A stretch of 64,000 bases of DNA, from NCBI GenBank assembly GCA_902728285.1, contig CACVBU010000359.1, positions 186,001 to 250,000 on the forward strand. The letters run 5' to 3'. The first letter of the stretch is position 1. Each line of letters begins with the position of its first letter. A program made the position numbers and the translations under genes. The stretch comes from Clytia hemisphaerica (Eukaryota; Cnidaria; Hydrozoa; Leptothecata; Clytiidae). Shown here one piece after another: positions 44,417 to 56,105 of the stretch. The notes beneath the pieces are model-generated. The model ran no database searches and was not told where the DNA came from. It worked only from the letters and a program-made list of their open reading frames with translations.

Positions 44417-45350
44417 ACAAGCCATCTTTGTACATTTTTGTTTTTGTTTTATTTTTATCGAATAAAAATATTCGATTGTTCGACGAATATCATTCGATTT
44501 TATTAAGGCACCAATTACACTAGAATAACTAGAAGGAAAACAAAAGAGCGATGCGCGGGGCAGCGGCGGGTGTTGTGCCGCCGTGGATTATGTAATGTGT
44601 TTGGGTCATTAAGGCTCTTACGACCCTGTCTCTATAGCGGCTTTATTAGAAGAGGGATTTTTAGTGAGTCCCTTATTTTGCTAGCAACTTGCGAATTGAG
44701 GTGGAGTCTGGATCGCTTCGCAACCCTTATACAATACGGCTAGTTGAGTTTTTCCACCATATACCGCCATACGTATACACCCAAAAATTTGGTCAATTAA
44801 GTTTCAAAATTCAAGGGGATTTGTGACGAGTCAGATTGATTTTAATGTTGATTAAACTTTTAGAAGTATTTTGGTCAACATTCAAATCATCATCCTCCGC
44901 CTGCCTCCGCCCGTGTTTCCAGCGCAGTTGAACAGGAGAGAAACTTAATGTCAGTAGAAAAATATAAATGCGCATGCTCCAGAAAGAAATCCAAAATGGT
45001 ACCCGAGATAGGAAGGCCAGTGAAGAGGCGTTTGTGTTGGTTTTGCTAGTGTTGATGTGTGTTGGATGTATGGTATTATTTATTTGTTTATGCTTGTTTT
45101 TCCATTTTGACGCTTAAGATGAAATTAAAGTCATTGTATACATTTATGAAGCCATTTGTTAATATTGGTGTAAATTGTTAGTTTGAACAATCAAAAATGA
45201 AGACCATCATAAATTTCATTACATATATATATTTGTTTGATTTTTTTTCAGTCCGGCTCTGGGCAATCCTCTTTAATAAACCTTTCCCATAATTCAAACT
45301 TCTCAGAAATTGCCCAGGAAAATGTGCGCTCCACAGTTGTGTATTAGATA
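44417..45350. other. Intergenic, nothing recognised
   Basis: Contains GC-rich islands at 44555-44585 and 44900-44925 but no gene structure. Confidence 0.45.
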
Positions 45351-46585
45351 GACCTTTTCGCCTTTCCATCCGCCATATTGAATTGTATGCAAAAATTATG
45401 GTGGCCGAATTGCCGTGGTGAAATTCCCTTAGAAAGTATGCAAAACATATGCAAAAAGAAAGTATTAATTAAAAACTTACATGTATAATTGGCATTATAT
45501 TTAAGTGTAATCTTGTAGAAGAAAGATTAAATTTGCTTCTCTTTTGAAAACTAAAAATAATTATATTCGCTCCTCATCTCTTAGAACCAGACGATCTCAA
45601 TCGAACGGAATCAACGATCGAACCAATCAAACCAAATCGAACGCAATCGACCGATTGAAATTCGATTGTCGAACGCAATCGAATCTCAATCGAACGTCAA
45701 AATTCTGGGTAATATTCGATTGGTTCGATTGTTGTTCGACTGGTTCGATCGTCGATTCCGTTCAATTGAGATCGTCTGGCTTTATTCTTGCAGCTTCCCT
45801 ACATCCAAGCTCTCAAACATCGCACAAGCCGAATGGAATACTTTTGATTTTCTGTAGAAATTATGCGATGAACAATCCGGGGTTCAATGAATCGACGATC
45901 GAACGCAATCGAACGCAATCGAACATCAATCGAACGCAATCGAATATCAATCGAATCTGAAAATCGCGGTAATATTCGATTGAGATTCGATTGCGTTCGA
46001 CAATCGAATTTCAATCGGTCGATTGCGTTCGATTTGGTTCGACTGGTTCGATCGTCGATTCCGTTCGATTGAGATCGTCTGGTTAGAACAAGCACTTCAA
46101 AAATCAATAACATTAGACATAAACTCAAACTGAAAAATCACCTGCGAAGGTAAAAAACAATCTTTATTCGGCTTACGGCAAATTATTCTCCTGGGAATAG
46201 AGCCGCCAAATGATCAAATCAAAACATTGATAAAGTGTGACGTCATAATTACTGCTTTCAGTTTGCGTGTTTTGAAAGTTTGATGTTTGTACTCCGTCTT
46301 CGTGGAATTTTTTAATGACATGAAAACAGAATATGCAATGTCTTTAAGAACAAATTTCTAAAAGGCTTTTGTTGTTCTGTAAATATTTCCTTTTGGATTA
46401 AGAAATTCCATCTTATATTGTTCTAATGATCATAATATTTATTTATAAGATACTTTGTTGTCTTTTTAATCTTTGTGTAAACTTGCATATGTTTTGCATA
46501 CATTCCAACTAAATCCAACCACTGCATTTTCGTTCCTGTATTTTTGCATACAATTCAAGATGGCGGACGGAAAGGCGAAAAGGTC
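45351..46585. mobile_element. TIR element hosting a nested hairpin element
   Basis: GACCTTTTCGCCTTTCC... at the left matches the complement of ...GGAAAGGCGAAAAGGTC at the right for about 50 bp, continuing through the ATTGAATTGTATGCAAAAA region, and again GTATGCAAAACATATGCAA further in. TA flanks both ends (45349-45350, 46586-46587). The nested element 45587-46082 splits the interior. Confidence 0.6.
45587..46082. mobile_element. Composite CAATCGAAC hairpin element with TTAGAA duplication
   Basis: CCAGACGATCTCAATCGAAC at the left is inverted at the right (GTTCGATTGAGATCGTCTGG), and a third, internal terminus ends at 45779. TTAGAA occurs immediately outside both ends (45581-45586, 46083-46088). 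The body is dominated by CAATCGAACG and its complement, plus CGGTAATATTCGATTG. It looks like one short hairpin (45587-45779) that has gained a second partial copy. No coding sequence. Confidence 0.6.
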
Positions 46586-46587
46586 TA

Positions 46588-46990
46588 TTGTTTGAGAGGT
46601 AAACAAACACGTTATTGCCTGCGCAAGCCCAACGCCAAGAGGGCGGGCGACTATCTAAAATATATGTTCTGTTCGCGTCTCATAAAACATCTTCAAATCC
46701 AGTCGGTCGGTAGTAAATTTTGTCGGGTTTTTAAAATCTAATAAATCCCGAAGAATCAAGTCGGCAATCAACAAAATCTCTTGCCGCCATCTTTGATTTG
46801 CCAAATTAAATGTGCGCGCACATGTGTGAACCTTAAAAGCGGACCTTATTTTCGGCTCTCGGGGGTATTGGCCCTACCGCATTGCTGAATTTCGACTTGA
46901 AAGGTGAGTCGGTCGGGCGACGCAAATGGAACATCTTTTAGATTGCCGCTAAGGGGTTAGGAAAAGTGGGTTTTTTCAGCTTTCTACCAG
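46588..46990. other. Intergenic, nothing recognised
   Basis: No gene, RNA or terminal repeat seen. Confidence 0.4.
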
Positions 46991-47105
46991 ACGGTGTCAA
47001 TCGAACGAATCGAACGCTGAATCAATTGAACGCTGAATCAATTGAACGCAATTGACAAAAATAAGTCGAACGCAATCAAATCGCAATCAAATATTACCCA
47101 GGATT
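46991..47105. repeat. Decayed CAATCGAAC cluster
   Basis: GACGGTGTCAATCGAACGAA, CAATTGAACGCTGAATCAA and AATCAAATATTACCCAGG show the same word family as 45587-46082, decayed, ending with the family-typical ATATTACCCAGG. Confidence 0.45.
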
Positions 47106-48199
47106 TGCCTGATTTGAATCTTACATAATATGGTCTTCTTTTTATTCTTTATCCCGTTCCCTTTTCTCCACAAGTGTTTCAACCGGTATTCCAACGAAGC
47201 CATATTTTGGTTTGTACAGAAATTTCGCCCGCTCAAATCTAAACAACAAAATGGTCAATCTCACTAAAGCAAAACATTGCGGCCACGGCATTTCCCTGGA
47301 TAAAAATTCTGGTCACGTGACCATCCGTGATTTTAGACCAATGAAAACGCTTCATTTCCCCGGATTAAAGTTGTGTCTACACTAACACGCGGGAAATGGC
47401 TAGAAAACGAGAGAAAAAACTGGGGGTCAAATCAAATTTTTCTTCCTTCTTGCAGCAAACATAAAAGACTTTAAGAGGCCATTTATTTAAGAAAGGGGTG
47501 TTATATCGTAAATGAATTATGTAAGTAAGTGATATGTTAAGTAACAAGCTCATTAACAATTTTATTTTGAAGTTTGTTTTTAAAAACAGAACCCCCGTGC
47601 TATAAGATAATCTCATTTTCTTAACTTATGGACCCAATTGGAAGTCTTTGTAATACATATCATTTGGCAGTGTAGTTGCAGCCTATACAAGAATTGGAAT
47701 CTAAAGTCTGAAGTCGTAACTCCTTGTCAGTGACCCCGCAGAGAAGTTTTTAGTTGGCAGAGACTGACTTTAGGTTGGTTTGGAAATCGTTTTATTTTGA
47801 AATGTAATCTTCACTTTAGATGAATACTTTTATTTATTTGGATTCATGAAAGGTTCAAGGTTTGTTTACTTTTTATTTCAAATTATTTCATTGATTTATT
47901 GAGCTGCAATAGCTGAATGAAAAACAAAGATTTTTGATAGTTATCATCTTGGGCTTGGCCGCCATTTTGAATTTCGATTTTTTTTCTCCTGTACTCGGCA
48001 ATTTAGAGGTTGTTTGTAATACGCAATTTGGCTTACGCGTAACACTTGTGTTTCTCGTGGTCTTCTCCTATTCGAAGCAGAATTTTTCTGGATCGTTTTT
48101 TGTACTGTTATACAACTTTGTGAATCAAACTGGTATTTGGAACTTTGAATTTGTCTAATGAAAATATTTAACAATGGATGATGATAAACCAGGAAAGGT
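47106..48199. other. Intergenic, nothing recognised
   Basis: No gene structure with supporting splice sites; short open frames here look like chance. Confidence 0.4.
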
Positions 48200-48209
48200 A
48201 AATAAAATT

Positions 48210-48360
48210 AACATGGCCCGAGCAAATCCGTATCAATTGTAAATACATGGCCCGAACATGGTCCGAACAAAATGTTCGGGCCGATTCAATAATACTTTTT
48301 TGTGGCCCGAGCATGGTCCGAACAGGCCCGAACATGTTCGGGCCATGCCGTGGGTCATGG
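48210..48360. repeat. GGCCCGAACATG palindromic word cluster
   Basis: GGCCCGAGCA, GGCCCGAACATGGTCC, GTTCGGGCCGATTC, GGCCCGAACATGTTCGGGCC and related words occur about seven times in 150 bp in both orientations, with a perfect 20-bp palindrome near 48327-48346. It can fold into a GC-rich cruciform in an AT-rich background. Confidence 0.55.
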
Positions 48361-48835
48361 TTAAAAGCAGTCAAAACGCAATTTACCTTACCTCCTGAGT
48401 TTGTCTTTGTTATGCTAAAATATAACAAACCTTTGTCATGCTGTCTAAATTACAAAAACCTCCAATCACTACTTCTCCGCCATCTTGTTTCACTTTAAAT
48501 GCCGTGTTTTAAAATTCTTTATCTACATTATATGTACGGAAAAGGTTCCTCCAGGTTTTTTTAATCCCGGGATTAAACTACGAGGGCGGTTCCGCACGCT
48601 TATTTTCCTTTCGGCGTTGAGCCCCATGAATACTTAACAATAAAAGAGATTTTAGGATTAATGTTGAAATGTGTATTTTTGCGATAAATTTAGGCAATAC
48701 TCAACAAAAAATAAGGTGGTTTTAAACAAATCTTTGACAAATTGGCGTTTCTTTCTGTTCTAATATATGCAAATCACGTCGAAAAATTAATATATTTCTG
48801 CCTTTACTTTCACTTTCGCTTTTGTGTTACGCAAA

Positions 48836-48975
48836 TCTGATTGGATGAATACCGCTCGCTAACAAATTCTGATTGGCCGTAAGTCTTTAGCTTCGGGATT
48901 CTGATTGGATCATTTCCCGCGTCACGGTTAAATTTTGATTGGTTGAAAGCTTCTGAGCGTGAATTCTGATTGGAT
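48836..48975. repeat. Array of five TCTGATTGG (CCAAT-box) words
   Basis: TCTGATTGGATGAATACC, TTCTGATTGGCCG, TTCTGATTGGATCA, TTTTGATTGGTTG and TTCTGATTGGATGAATACC follow each other at about 25-45 bp. Each contains the complement of a CCAAT box. No gene start is recognised next to it, so this may be a promoter of an unseen gene or just another word array. Confidence 0.45.
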
Positions 48976-49324
48976 GAATACCTGAAAAGTAAACAATTTT
49001 AGTATGTAAGTATTTTGCTTATCAAAACCTAAAGATTTCCAGGGGGTTTTATTTACTTTGTATGACGATAATTAAACCTACTACAAAACACTGAGAAAAA
49101 AACCCAACATAGAACAGGTGTATTTTCTAATGCAGAATATGATAGTGTGAATCTTTTTGAAATTTTATGTTAGGATTTTTTCTCAATAATGCCCCGTAAC
49201 TATGCCAGGGGTACCCGTTGCTAAGACCTTATGTTAAAAACGAAAGCAATTACGGCAAAAATTCATCAAAAATAGCAATTTTCGTAATACCTCGGCTGCC
49301 CACGTTAAAAAGCTCTAACGGAGT

Positions 49325-49505
49325 AATCCAACTTAATTTAATCGCAATCAAACTCATCGAACATAATCGTAATCGAAGATTAATCAAATGAAATTTACAA
49401 TCAATCGAACCAATTGAACATAGTCAACTATCAATCGAATATTACCCAGGAATCGGCTGTTCGATTAAGATTCGATTACTTTCAACAATCGAATCGCAAT
49501 TATTT
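49325..49505. repeat. Diverged CAATCGAAC hairpin element
   Basis: Many CAATCGAA/TTCGATT words in both orientations with the family-typical TCGAATATTACCCAGGAAT in the centre. Decayed relative to 45587-46082. Confidence 0.45.
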
Positions 49506-49631
49506 GATCACGTCCCACGTGCGTTTGCGTAGGGTAAAATGACGAAATGCAAAAATCGATTTTGGCAAAATTTTTTTGAAAAATGACCAGCCTTAATCCC
49601 TGCTTCAGTAAAGCTTCCTATAAAGCGTCTT

Positions 49632-49740
49632 TAAAAAATTCTACAATTTTGATAGCCATGTAATTGCACGTTTAAATCTCGGAAGTTAAGTGCACAATTA
49701 AGAGGATTTCCCAGACTGTCTAAGGCAGGACAAGGCTGAT
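49632..49740 (+). repeat. 5S rRNA-like SINE or 5S pseudogene, copy 2
   Basis: Aligns with 521-640 over the whole length (GATAGCCATGTAATTGCA, AAATCTCGGAAGTTAAG, CCCAGACTGTCT). The ATCTCGGAAG string equals the 5S rRNA consensus exactly. The flanking stem has changed on both sides (TAATTGCAC / GTGCACAATTA), keeping pairing. The degenerate third copy lies at about 52030-52135. Confidence 0.55.
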
Positions 49741-50909
49741 GGAATTGGATTTCAAGTTTACCGTAAGATCAATTTTCCGAATTCAATGCGGGCAAATTTT
49801 CATTATTCAGTGCTGCAAATAGGGAAATTTCAGTTGGCCGGTAATTTTTCAAGTGTAACGAGCTGGGGGTCTGGTGGAACCATCTAAGAAAATTTTGTAG
49901 TATGTGATGACCTAGATTGGCTAAAGACCTATTTTAATTTAAAAAACTGTTCCTCTTTTAATTAGAAGCGCTATTAAGTATTTATCTAAGCCTCTAATCT
50001 TCAAATTTTAACTGGACAAAATGAAAAACTGAGCCTCAGAATGACCTGTAATTACCGGTCACCGGCCGTTGTTTGCAGCACTGTTATTCATTCATTCTAG
50101 AACATAAACCAAATTTTATGGAGATCAGGCCTTTAAATGAATCCTAGACTCCAGGCAGAAAGCTATCGTCTTATTTTATTTTGATTTCATATATATACCG
50201 CAAAGTCGGGTAACATGCATCAGTGGAGGGAAACTTACATAGCCATCAAATGCCCAACCAACCAAAGCAGAAAAATTTCAAAACAAATGTAACAGTGCAA
50301 GAATTGCACAGCTCTGCTCATAGCTCCATTCTACCATTTTAGGATCTCACATTTACAGTGCAAGTACTTTGGTGAGTTACTCCCCAACAGAATTGCGGGT
50401 AAATAAAACAGTGTGGTTGGATTAAAAAAATCATGCGAGATCATAAGTTTCAAGATGGCAGGAATTCAGATTCAGAGTTTCTTGATGAGAGCTGGACAGG
50501 TAATCTCATGTAATGTAATAATCATGTAATGATAAGGAGATATACATTTTACAATCCCTAAATCTTGTAAATCAGGTTTGTTTTGATTTAACTTTGTATT
50601 TTAATGACCAGCCAGGTCATTCATTTGAGGGCTATGCAAGTTTCCCTCCACTGATGCAAGTTACCCAAATTCAAGGTATCTTTAACACTAAAACAAAAAT
50701 AGCAAGACAAATATCAATATTGTGAAAAAGATGAAAGAAAATAAAGCATGTTATATATACGCAGCCATTTCATGAGCATGACCTCTCATCTTTTTAATCC
50801 ATTCTTCAGATTCCCGTTTTTATTATGTTAAAAGAGATAAAGCTTTTTCTTCCTGCCTTTAACAATACAATCTTAATCTCCTTATTATAAAATTGATTGC
50901 TCAAGGTAT
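49741..50909. other. Intergenic, nothing recognised
   Basis: AT-rich sequence without splice-supported frames or clear terminal repeats. Confidence 0.45.
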
Positions 50910-51365
50910 GGCCAGGCCCAATTAATTGTTTGGTTGGCGTCCTAGAAGCTTTAAAAAATGGGTCAGCCGTACAATGGGTTACTAAAATTGGAACCTTTTT
51001 TTATTTTTCTCACCAAAAACCTCAATTTTTGAAATCCTTTATTCTTAGAGCAATCGTTTAATCCTGGAATCCAACCGCGAATGTAAAGAAAAAGCCTGAA
51101 GCCTGGATCCACAAAGAAACGCGCCACAATCACAAAATCACTTCTACATTTGTAGATTAAGGTGTTCGCCGTGTATTATTACAAGGAATACAGCCCGACG
51201 TTCTACTTTTAGATGCTTAATATTTGTTTTTAAGTTTGGCTACACCTGAATTTTTTTGCCACTTGCTCACAATGGAGTAAGCTGTGCCTTATTCTTGATT
51301 TCGTTTCTGTGTGCAAAGTGGATGTTTGTTTATAACACAAACCAAACTATCAATTGGGCCTGGCC
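50910..51365. mobile_element. Short TIR element, GGCCAGGCCCAATT ends
   Basis: GGCCAGGCCCAATT (50910-50923) and AATTGGGCCTGGCC (51352-51365) are perfectly inverted. 456 bp, non-coding. The ends resemble those of 1097-1989. Confidence 0.5.
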
Positions 51366-52029
51366 TATTAGCAAATAAATACTAGAGGGTGGTTTGCCCC
51401 ATCCAGTTTAAAAGGCCTCAGGCCGTTTGTTTTAATTTGAACAGTCAAAAGCTCAAAATTTTTATCTTACAAACAAAATTTTCTCTCTCATGCGGGATGA
51501 AGGGAAAATAATGACAACTTTTCAAAAAAATCACAAATAATGACAACTTTGATTGTGGTAGGTTTCTGAACATGCGGCCTGGCATACACCAAACAAAACA
51601 TCAAATTACATTGGCCTAACTTTTGATAATGATTTCTTTTTGGCAAAGAAAATTCAGGGTGATATAACATCATGAATAGAAAGAACATACTAAAATTTGA
51701 GATGATTTTGTTTAACTGAACTTAAGAAAAGCTCAAAAAACCAACTTTCTCTAAAGGAAACACACAGGCAAAAACGGGTTTGTTTACCTATAGTGACCAA
51801 ACAGTGAAGAGCAACAAAATAATGCGCGTGCATCTGCAGTTGCCGCATTCTCCCCAACGACTTGCATGCTTAACTTGTTATATAATCATTTAAAAAAACT
51901 TTATTGCTTTTGATGGCTTTGTTGAAATCTTACTCAAAATTTACTGTAGAATCCAAATGGCTTTAAAAACTTTAGCCCATTTGACCATGTATTTGCCCAG
52001 TTTTGCTCAAGCAATCTCAACCAGGGCAA
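51366..52029. other. Intergenic, nothing recognised
   Basis: AT-rich, no supported gene or repeat boundary. Confidence 0.4.
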
Positions 52030-52135
52030 GATTTGTAAGTGTGTAATTGCACCCAGACGTAAATTTTAACTGAACAATTGCATGTCGTAAGCACAAGTTA
52101 AGCATGTAATTTAGAGGATTTTCCAGACTGTTTTT
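52030..52135 (+). repeat. Degenerate 5S-like repeat, copy 3
   Basis: GTGTAATTGCACC, CACAAGTTAAGCATGTAATT and AGAGGATTTTCCAGACTG align with copies 1 and 2 but with an insertion in the middle. Confidence 0.35.
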
Positions 52136-52599
52136 ACTGATTTTTAATCAACGTTTTTAGTATCAAGCTAGTTCTTAGCTATTCTAGCTTTAAACTGATG
52201 TTTTGCATTAAGTAACATGCATTACAAAGAAGAGATTCAGACATTTTGTCAAATGAAACAATCAACTGCTATGTCAGCCCTGTTTTTCAATGATTTATTT
52301 TAACAGTCTGCAATGTTTTGCAAAGCAGGGTGGCGCTCCTTGTCAGCGTAGCCAGCAGCTTTTTTTAAATATACCAGACTCTCCCACTAAATACACCTAT
52401 CAACACTTAGTCAAACTTTTAGGGGACTGGTAAAGAATTTGCAAGGAACATTTTCTTGAGTCTCTGCAGTGGATGAGTTCAAACTATTTTTAGCATTAAA
52501 AAAGTTTAACTTGTATTTTTGTTACCAGTCTGCTTTAAAGCGCTAAGGGTTCATAGATGTATACAATCAGTTTAGACTAAGAATCCTTTTTCAAGATTA

Positions 52600-52910
52600 C
52601 AGGATTTGAGTGCTGGCCGATTTTACTTTCGTTTTCAGTGGTTTCATTTTCGATTTCAAGCATCAATTTTAAGCCCACATTTCGCCAGATCTTGATGTCC
52701 TAGGAAAAAGCAGTTTTTTGGGATTTTCTCAAGATTTCCTCATAGTTTTTACTGATTTTTTGTACATAGATGCCTATTAATACTGCCATCAATGTGTCAA
52801 AACAGTTTCCTGAAAATCAATTTTTGACTGGTCTGTAGAACTGGAAATATGCCATAAATTGCCATTTTTTCATTTGACTTGGTTATTTCTTTACAGAAAA
52901 AGGTATTTCA
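52600..52910. mobile_element. Left part of an R1 repeat split by the Copia element
   Basis: CAGTTTTTTGGGATTTTCTC, then TTTTTACTGATTTTTTGTAC-ATAGATGC recalls R1 at 2464-3452. The sequence stops at GGTATTTCA, where the LTR begins, and continues on the other side of the LTR element (57766-58015). Confidence 0.4.
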
Positions 52911-53005
52911 TGTAAAATTGGTTACTCACCATTTATCATAGTTGGACATCAACCAACAGGATCACTTCTTTATTTAGTTATTCGACTAGAAGAACAATGT
53001 TAACA
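52911..53005 (-). repeat. 3' LTR of the Copia element
   Basis: 95 bp, identical to 57671-57765. Unusually short for an LTR. Confidence 0.85.
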
Positions 53006-53220
53006 GATTCCGGCCGGACGAATCTTGTATTGATCGACATATTTGTGATCCAGTGTTGTACGTAGTGTTGTAACATAACGTAACGAAACATAAGTGTGTG
53101 TATCTTGAATCTGAGACCAAATCAATCTCAAAAGTGTTTCTGCAGCAATAACATAATGTCAACAGAAGTTTAATGTTCAATACCAACAATATTTACACTA
53201 TATACATTTGGCGGGTCTTC

Positions 53221-54768
53221 TTATTGACTTGGAAGGCCAGCTTCACCAGCCAACACCTTCATCAATAAGGCAGCAGATGCTGTAGATTTTGTTAAGCAAT
53301 CTGCCAGTTGTTTTGAGGCAGGAACCCATTCAATCGTAATGAGTTTGCCTTGAATCATTTCTCGTAAACAGCAAAGGTCAATCATAAGACCTTTATCTTC
53401 AACAACTGTAGATGTGTGAACAGTGTCTCTCAGTGATTTACTGTCTGTTATACAAACAGTCGGAAATGTTGATTGTTCTGAATCATAAATCTCACAGAGT
53501 AGTGCTTTAATTAATGCTGCATGTTCCACTGCTTCCTGTAGTGCAAGAGTCTCAGCAGCAAGTGGACTTTTCACAACACGTTTTACTTTCTTTGAAGTCC
53601 AGACGATTGGCGCAGAGTGTCCATTTTCACCTTTAATCAGGATAATGAAACCTCCTTGAGACTTAAATCCCGGAAGATTTAGCGTGTGATGCGTCACTAT
53701 AAGCATACAACGTTGACTTTGTAACATCACCAATATTAGGTAAGTGGATCTGAGCAGTTGAATTTTGAAGCTTTCGAAGATACTTGTTCGCTAATCGTAT
53801 GTCATCTGTTGTACCATCTTTAACACGATTACTTAAATCACACGACGCAAAAGCTAAATCAGGGCGTGTTTGTTTTGACACCCATTGTATCTGACCAATT
53901 AAAGCTTTCAGTTGTAACTTTTCCTCTTGAGTAAGATTACGTTTTGATGTATCTTTCAATTCAATAGGTTGAAGTGTCTTAATGTAGTCATTCTGATGCA
54001 TTGCTACGAACTCTCCTGTCTGGTTGATGTCCAATCCTAAGTACTGGAAAGTTTGAAAACGACTCTTTGCTTAAATCAAATGATTTCTGAACATGTGATA
54101 CAATTTTCTCATGGAACAGGCGTGTTCCAGCGTAGAAGAAATCGTCAACATGACAACATAAAACACCTTGAAGCTTTCCTTTGTTTCTCCAAAAAGAATA
54201 ACGCTTGGTCATATTTGCTTCTTGTGGCACCAGCTTTAACTAGTTCCTCAGCAGCTTTAAGATACCACGAGCGAGGGGCATCATTTAAACCGTAAACAGT
54301 ACGTTTTAATTTCCAAAGTTTTGAGGTATTCGCCTCTCTTGGCGGTTGAATGAAAACTTCGCGATTAATTGGACACCCTTGCAGAAAAGCAGCTTTAATG
54401 TCCATAGAGTGTATTTTCCACGAATTGCTCACGGCAATTGTTGATACGAGACGAAGGTTTTCCTTACAGATAGTTGGGGAGTCGGTACGAATTTCAGTAG
54501 TGATTTCCTCAAAACCACGAGCGACTAACCTTGCTTTTACGGTGTTGGTGTCCTTGTCAGATTTCTCGGTAATAACCCATCTGGTCGATACTGTCTCTTG
54601 ACCTTCATTGTCAACCTCCTCATAGACATTGTACTCGATCCATTTCTCTAGTTCCTTTTGTTTAGCTGCTAATACTTGAGGGTTGTTACTGGAACTGTAA
54701 AGGACTTCTCCTTCAACTGGCTGCCATTCAATATTTTCAAAATCAACGCACTTAATAACACCCGACAC
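53221..54768 (-). pseudogene. Copia pol: reverse transcriptase and RNase H, frame-broken
   Basis: 54768-54145 contains the RT palm block (SMDIKAAFLQGCP, KRTVYGLNDAPRSWY). A frame change near 54180 precedes CCHVDDFF, the catalytic Asp pair. 54034-53663 carries the thumb/connection with YAYSDASHA of RNase H, and after another shift near 53700, 53733-53221 has SPLAAETLALQEA and a final KQLADCLTK block typical of Copia. The catalytic residues that I can check are present but the reading frame is interrupted at least three times. Confidence 0.8.
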
Positions 54769-56064
54769 TAAATTTTTAACATTAAACCAATGTTTATTCT
54801 TGCCATTAGCTTTTCCAGCTCGATTAACAGCGATAAACTTTTTTCTTCCTTATTGGTATCTGGGTCAATGAACAAAATCTGCTGTCCAATACGAGGAAGC
54901 CGAATTTGTTGAGATTTACTTTTATTTCTACGATCAGTCTTTTTCTTATCTCCCACCGGTTGTGTTGTTTCAACTGTTTGGATCTCTGATATCTTTTTGT
55001 CAGGTTTAGGAAGCTTAGGCTCTGCGATCGGGTTTTCAACTGGAATCATAACTGTTTCATTACTAACAATATCGATGTCGAATAGCTCAGGAATGGGTAC
55101 ATGTGGTTGTTCATCTTCATCTGGTACGATAAGTATTTCCTTTGGTGATGATCCCGACTTTTCCTTATTTGCTTTGGTCAAATGGCATGGACTTACTCGT
55201 AAAACATTTCCTCCGTGACGCACAACAACAACTTTTCCGTCAATTCCGATAATGGTACCTGGACCATGCCAATCCTTGTCTGAATTTCGTTTGTAATAGA
55301 CTGTATCTCCATTATTAAACTCCTTGCTCGTTGTTGTTCGTGTTTGACGTGATAACGCTGTTTTGATTCTTTTACTGGATTCAGCTTGGATAAATGCCCT
55401 TCTAGCAGAGTGAAGAGCATTCAAATGTTCAGCAACAAGTTCACTTGACGTTTTCGTTCGAAGGGCTGGTAACTGAGATGTTAACGTGGACGGAAGATTT
55501 GGGTTACGGCCGAAGACTAACTGATTAGGACTGTATCCCAAGTTGTTGGACAAAGCATTTTTCGCACTTACAGCCCAAACAAGTGCATTCTGTATGGAGC
55601 ACTGAGTGTCAGCAACAATTTTGTGGATCATGTTTCCTAGAGTGGCATTATGTCTCTCGACTACCCCATTTGACCATGGTGATTCAGCAGCTGTAGAAGC
55701 TAGCTATCGATACATCTAAAAGTTCTGCTACATCACGAAGCAGTTCATTGTTAAACTCTCCTCCATTGTCAGCAAAGATTGATTGTGGTGAACCGAAAAT
55801 AGCAACCCAGTGTTTCAAGATTTCGTCAACTATCACCTCCTTGTGTTTGGATTTGATGACGGACGCCGCAGAGTAGCGAGTAAATAAATCGATCATATGA
55901 AAAACAATGTACTTTTTATCGTTAATGGTGATGAACTTTAAATCCATTGCAAGGCAACCATTAAATTCTTTGGAAAGCGATAACGATACGACAGGTCTGG
56001 CTCTGGCTTTTCGGTAACGGGTACAAATGTCACATTCCTCTGTAACTTGATCGATAAGTCTCAA
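54768..56064 (-). pseudogene. Copia pol: integrase, frame-broken
   Basis: 56064-55684 has the integrase core with CxxC (CDICTRYR), MDLKF, FADNGGEFNN. A small 4-bp tandem duplication (TAGC) near 55705 shifts the frame; the core then continues (55631-54768) with NNLGYSPNQLVFGRNPNLPS and a GDTVYYKR...GPGTIIG C-terminal DNA-binding domain. It inserts the cDNA into chromosomes in an intact element. Confidence 0.8.
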
Positions 56065-56105
56065 TAACTCGTCATCTTTGATTTCTGCATCTTTTACGAT
56101 AGTTT

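Noticed and set aside
45544..45960. 138-codon frame rich in NRT/SNI residues
   Set aside because: Derived from CAATCGAAC words; frames in all phases are open for the same reason.
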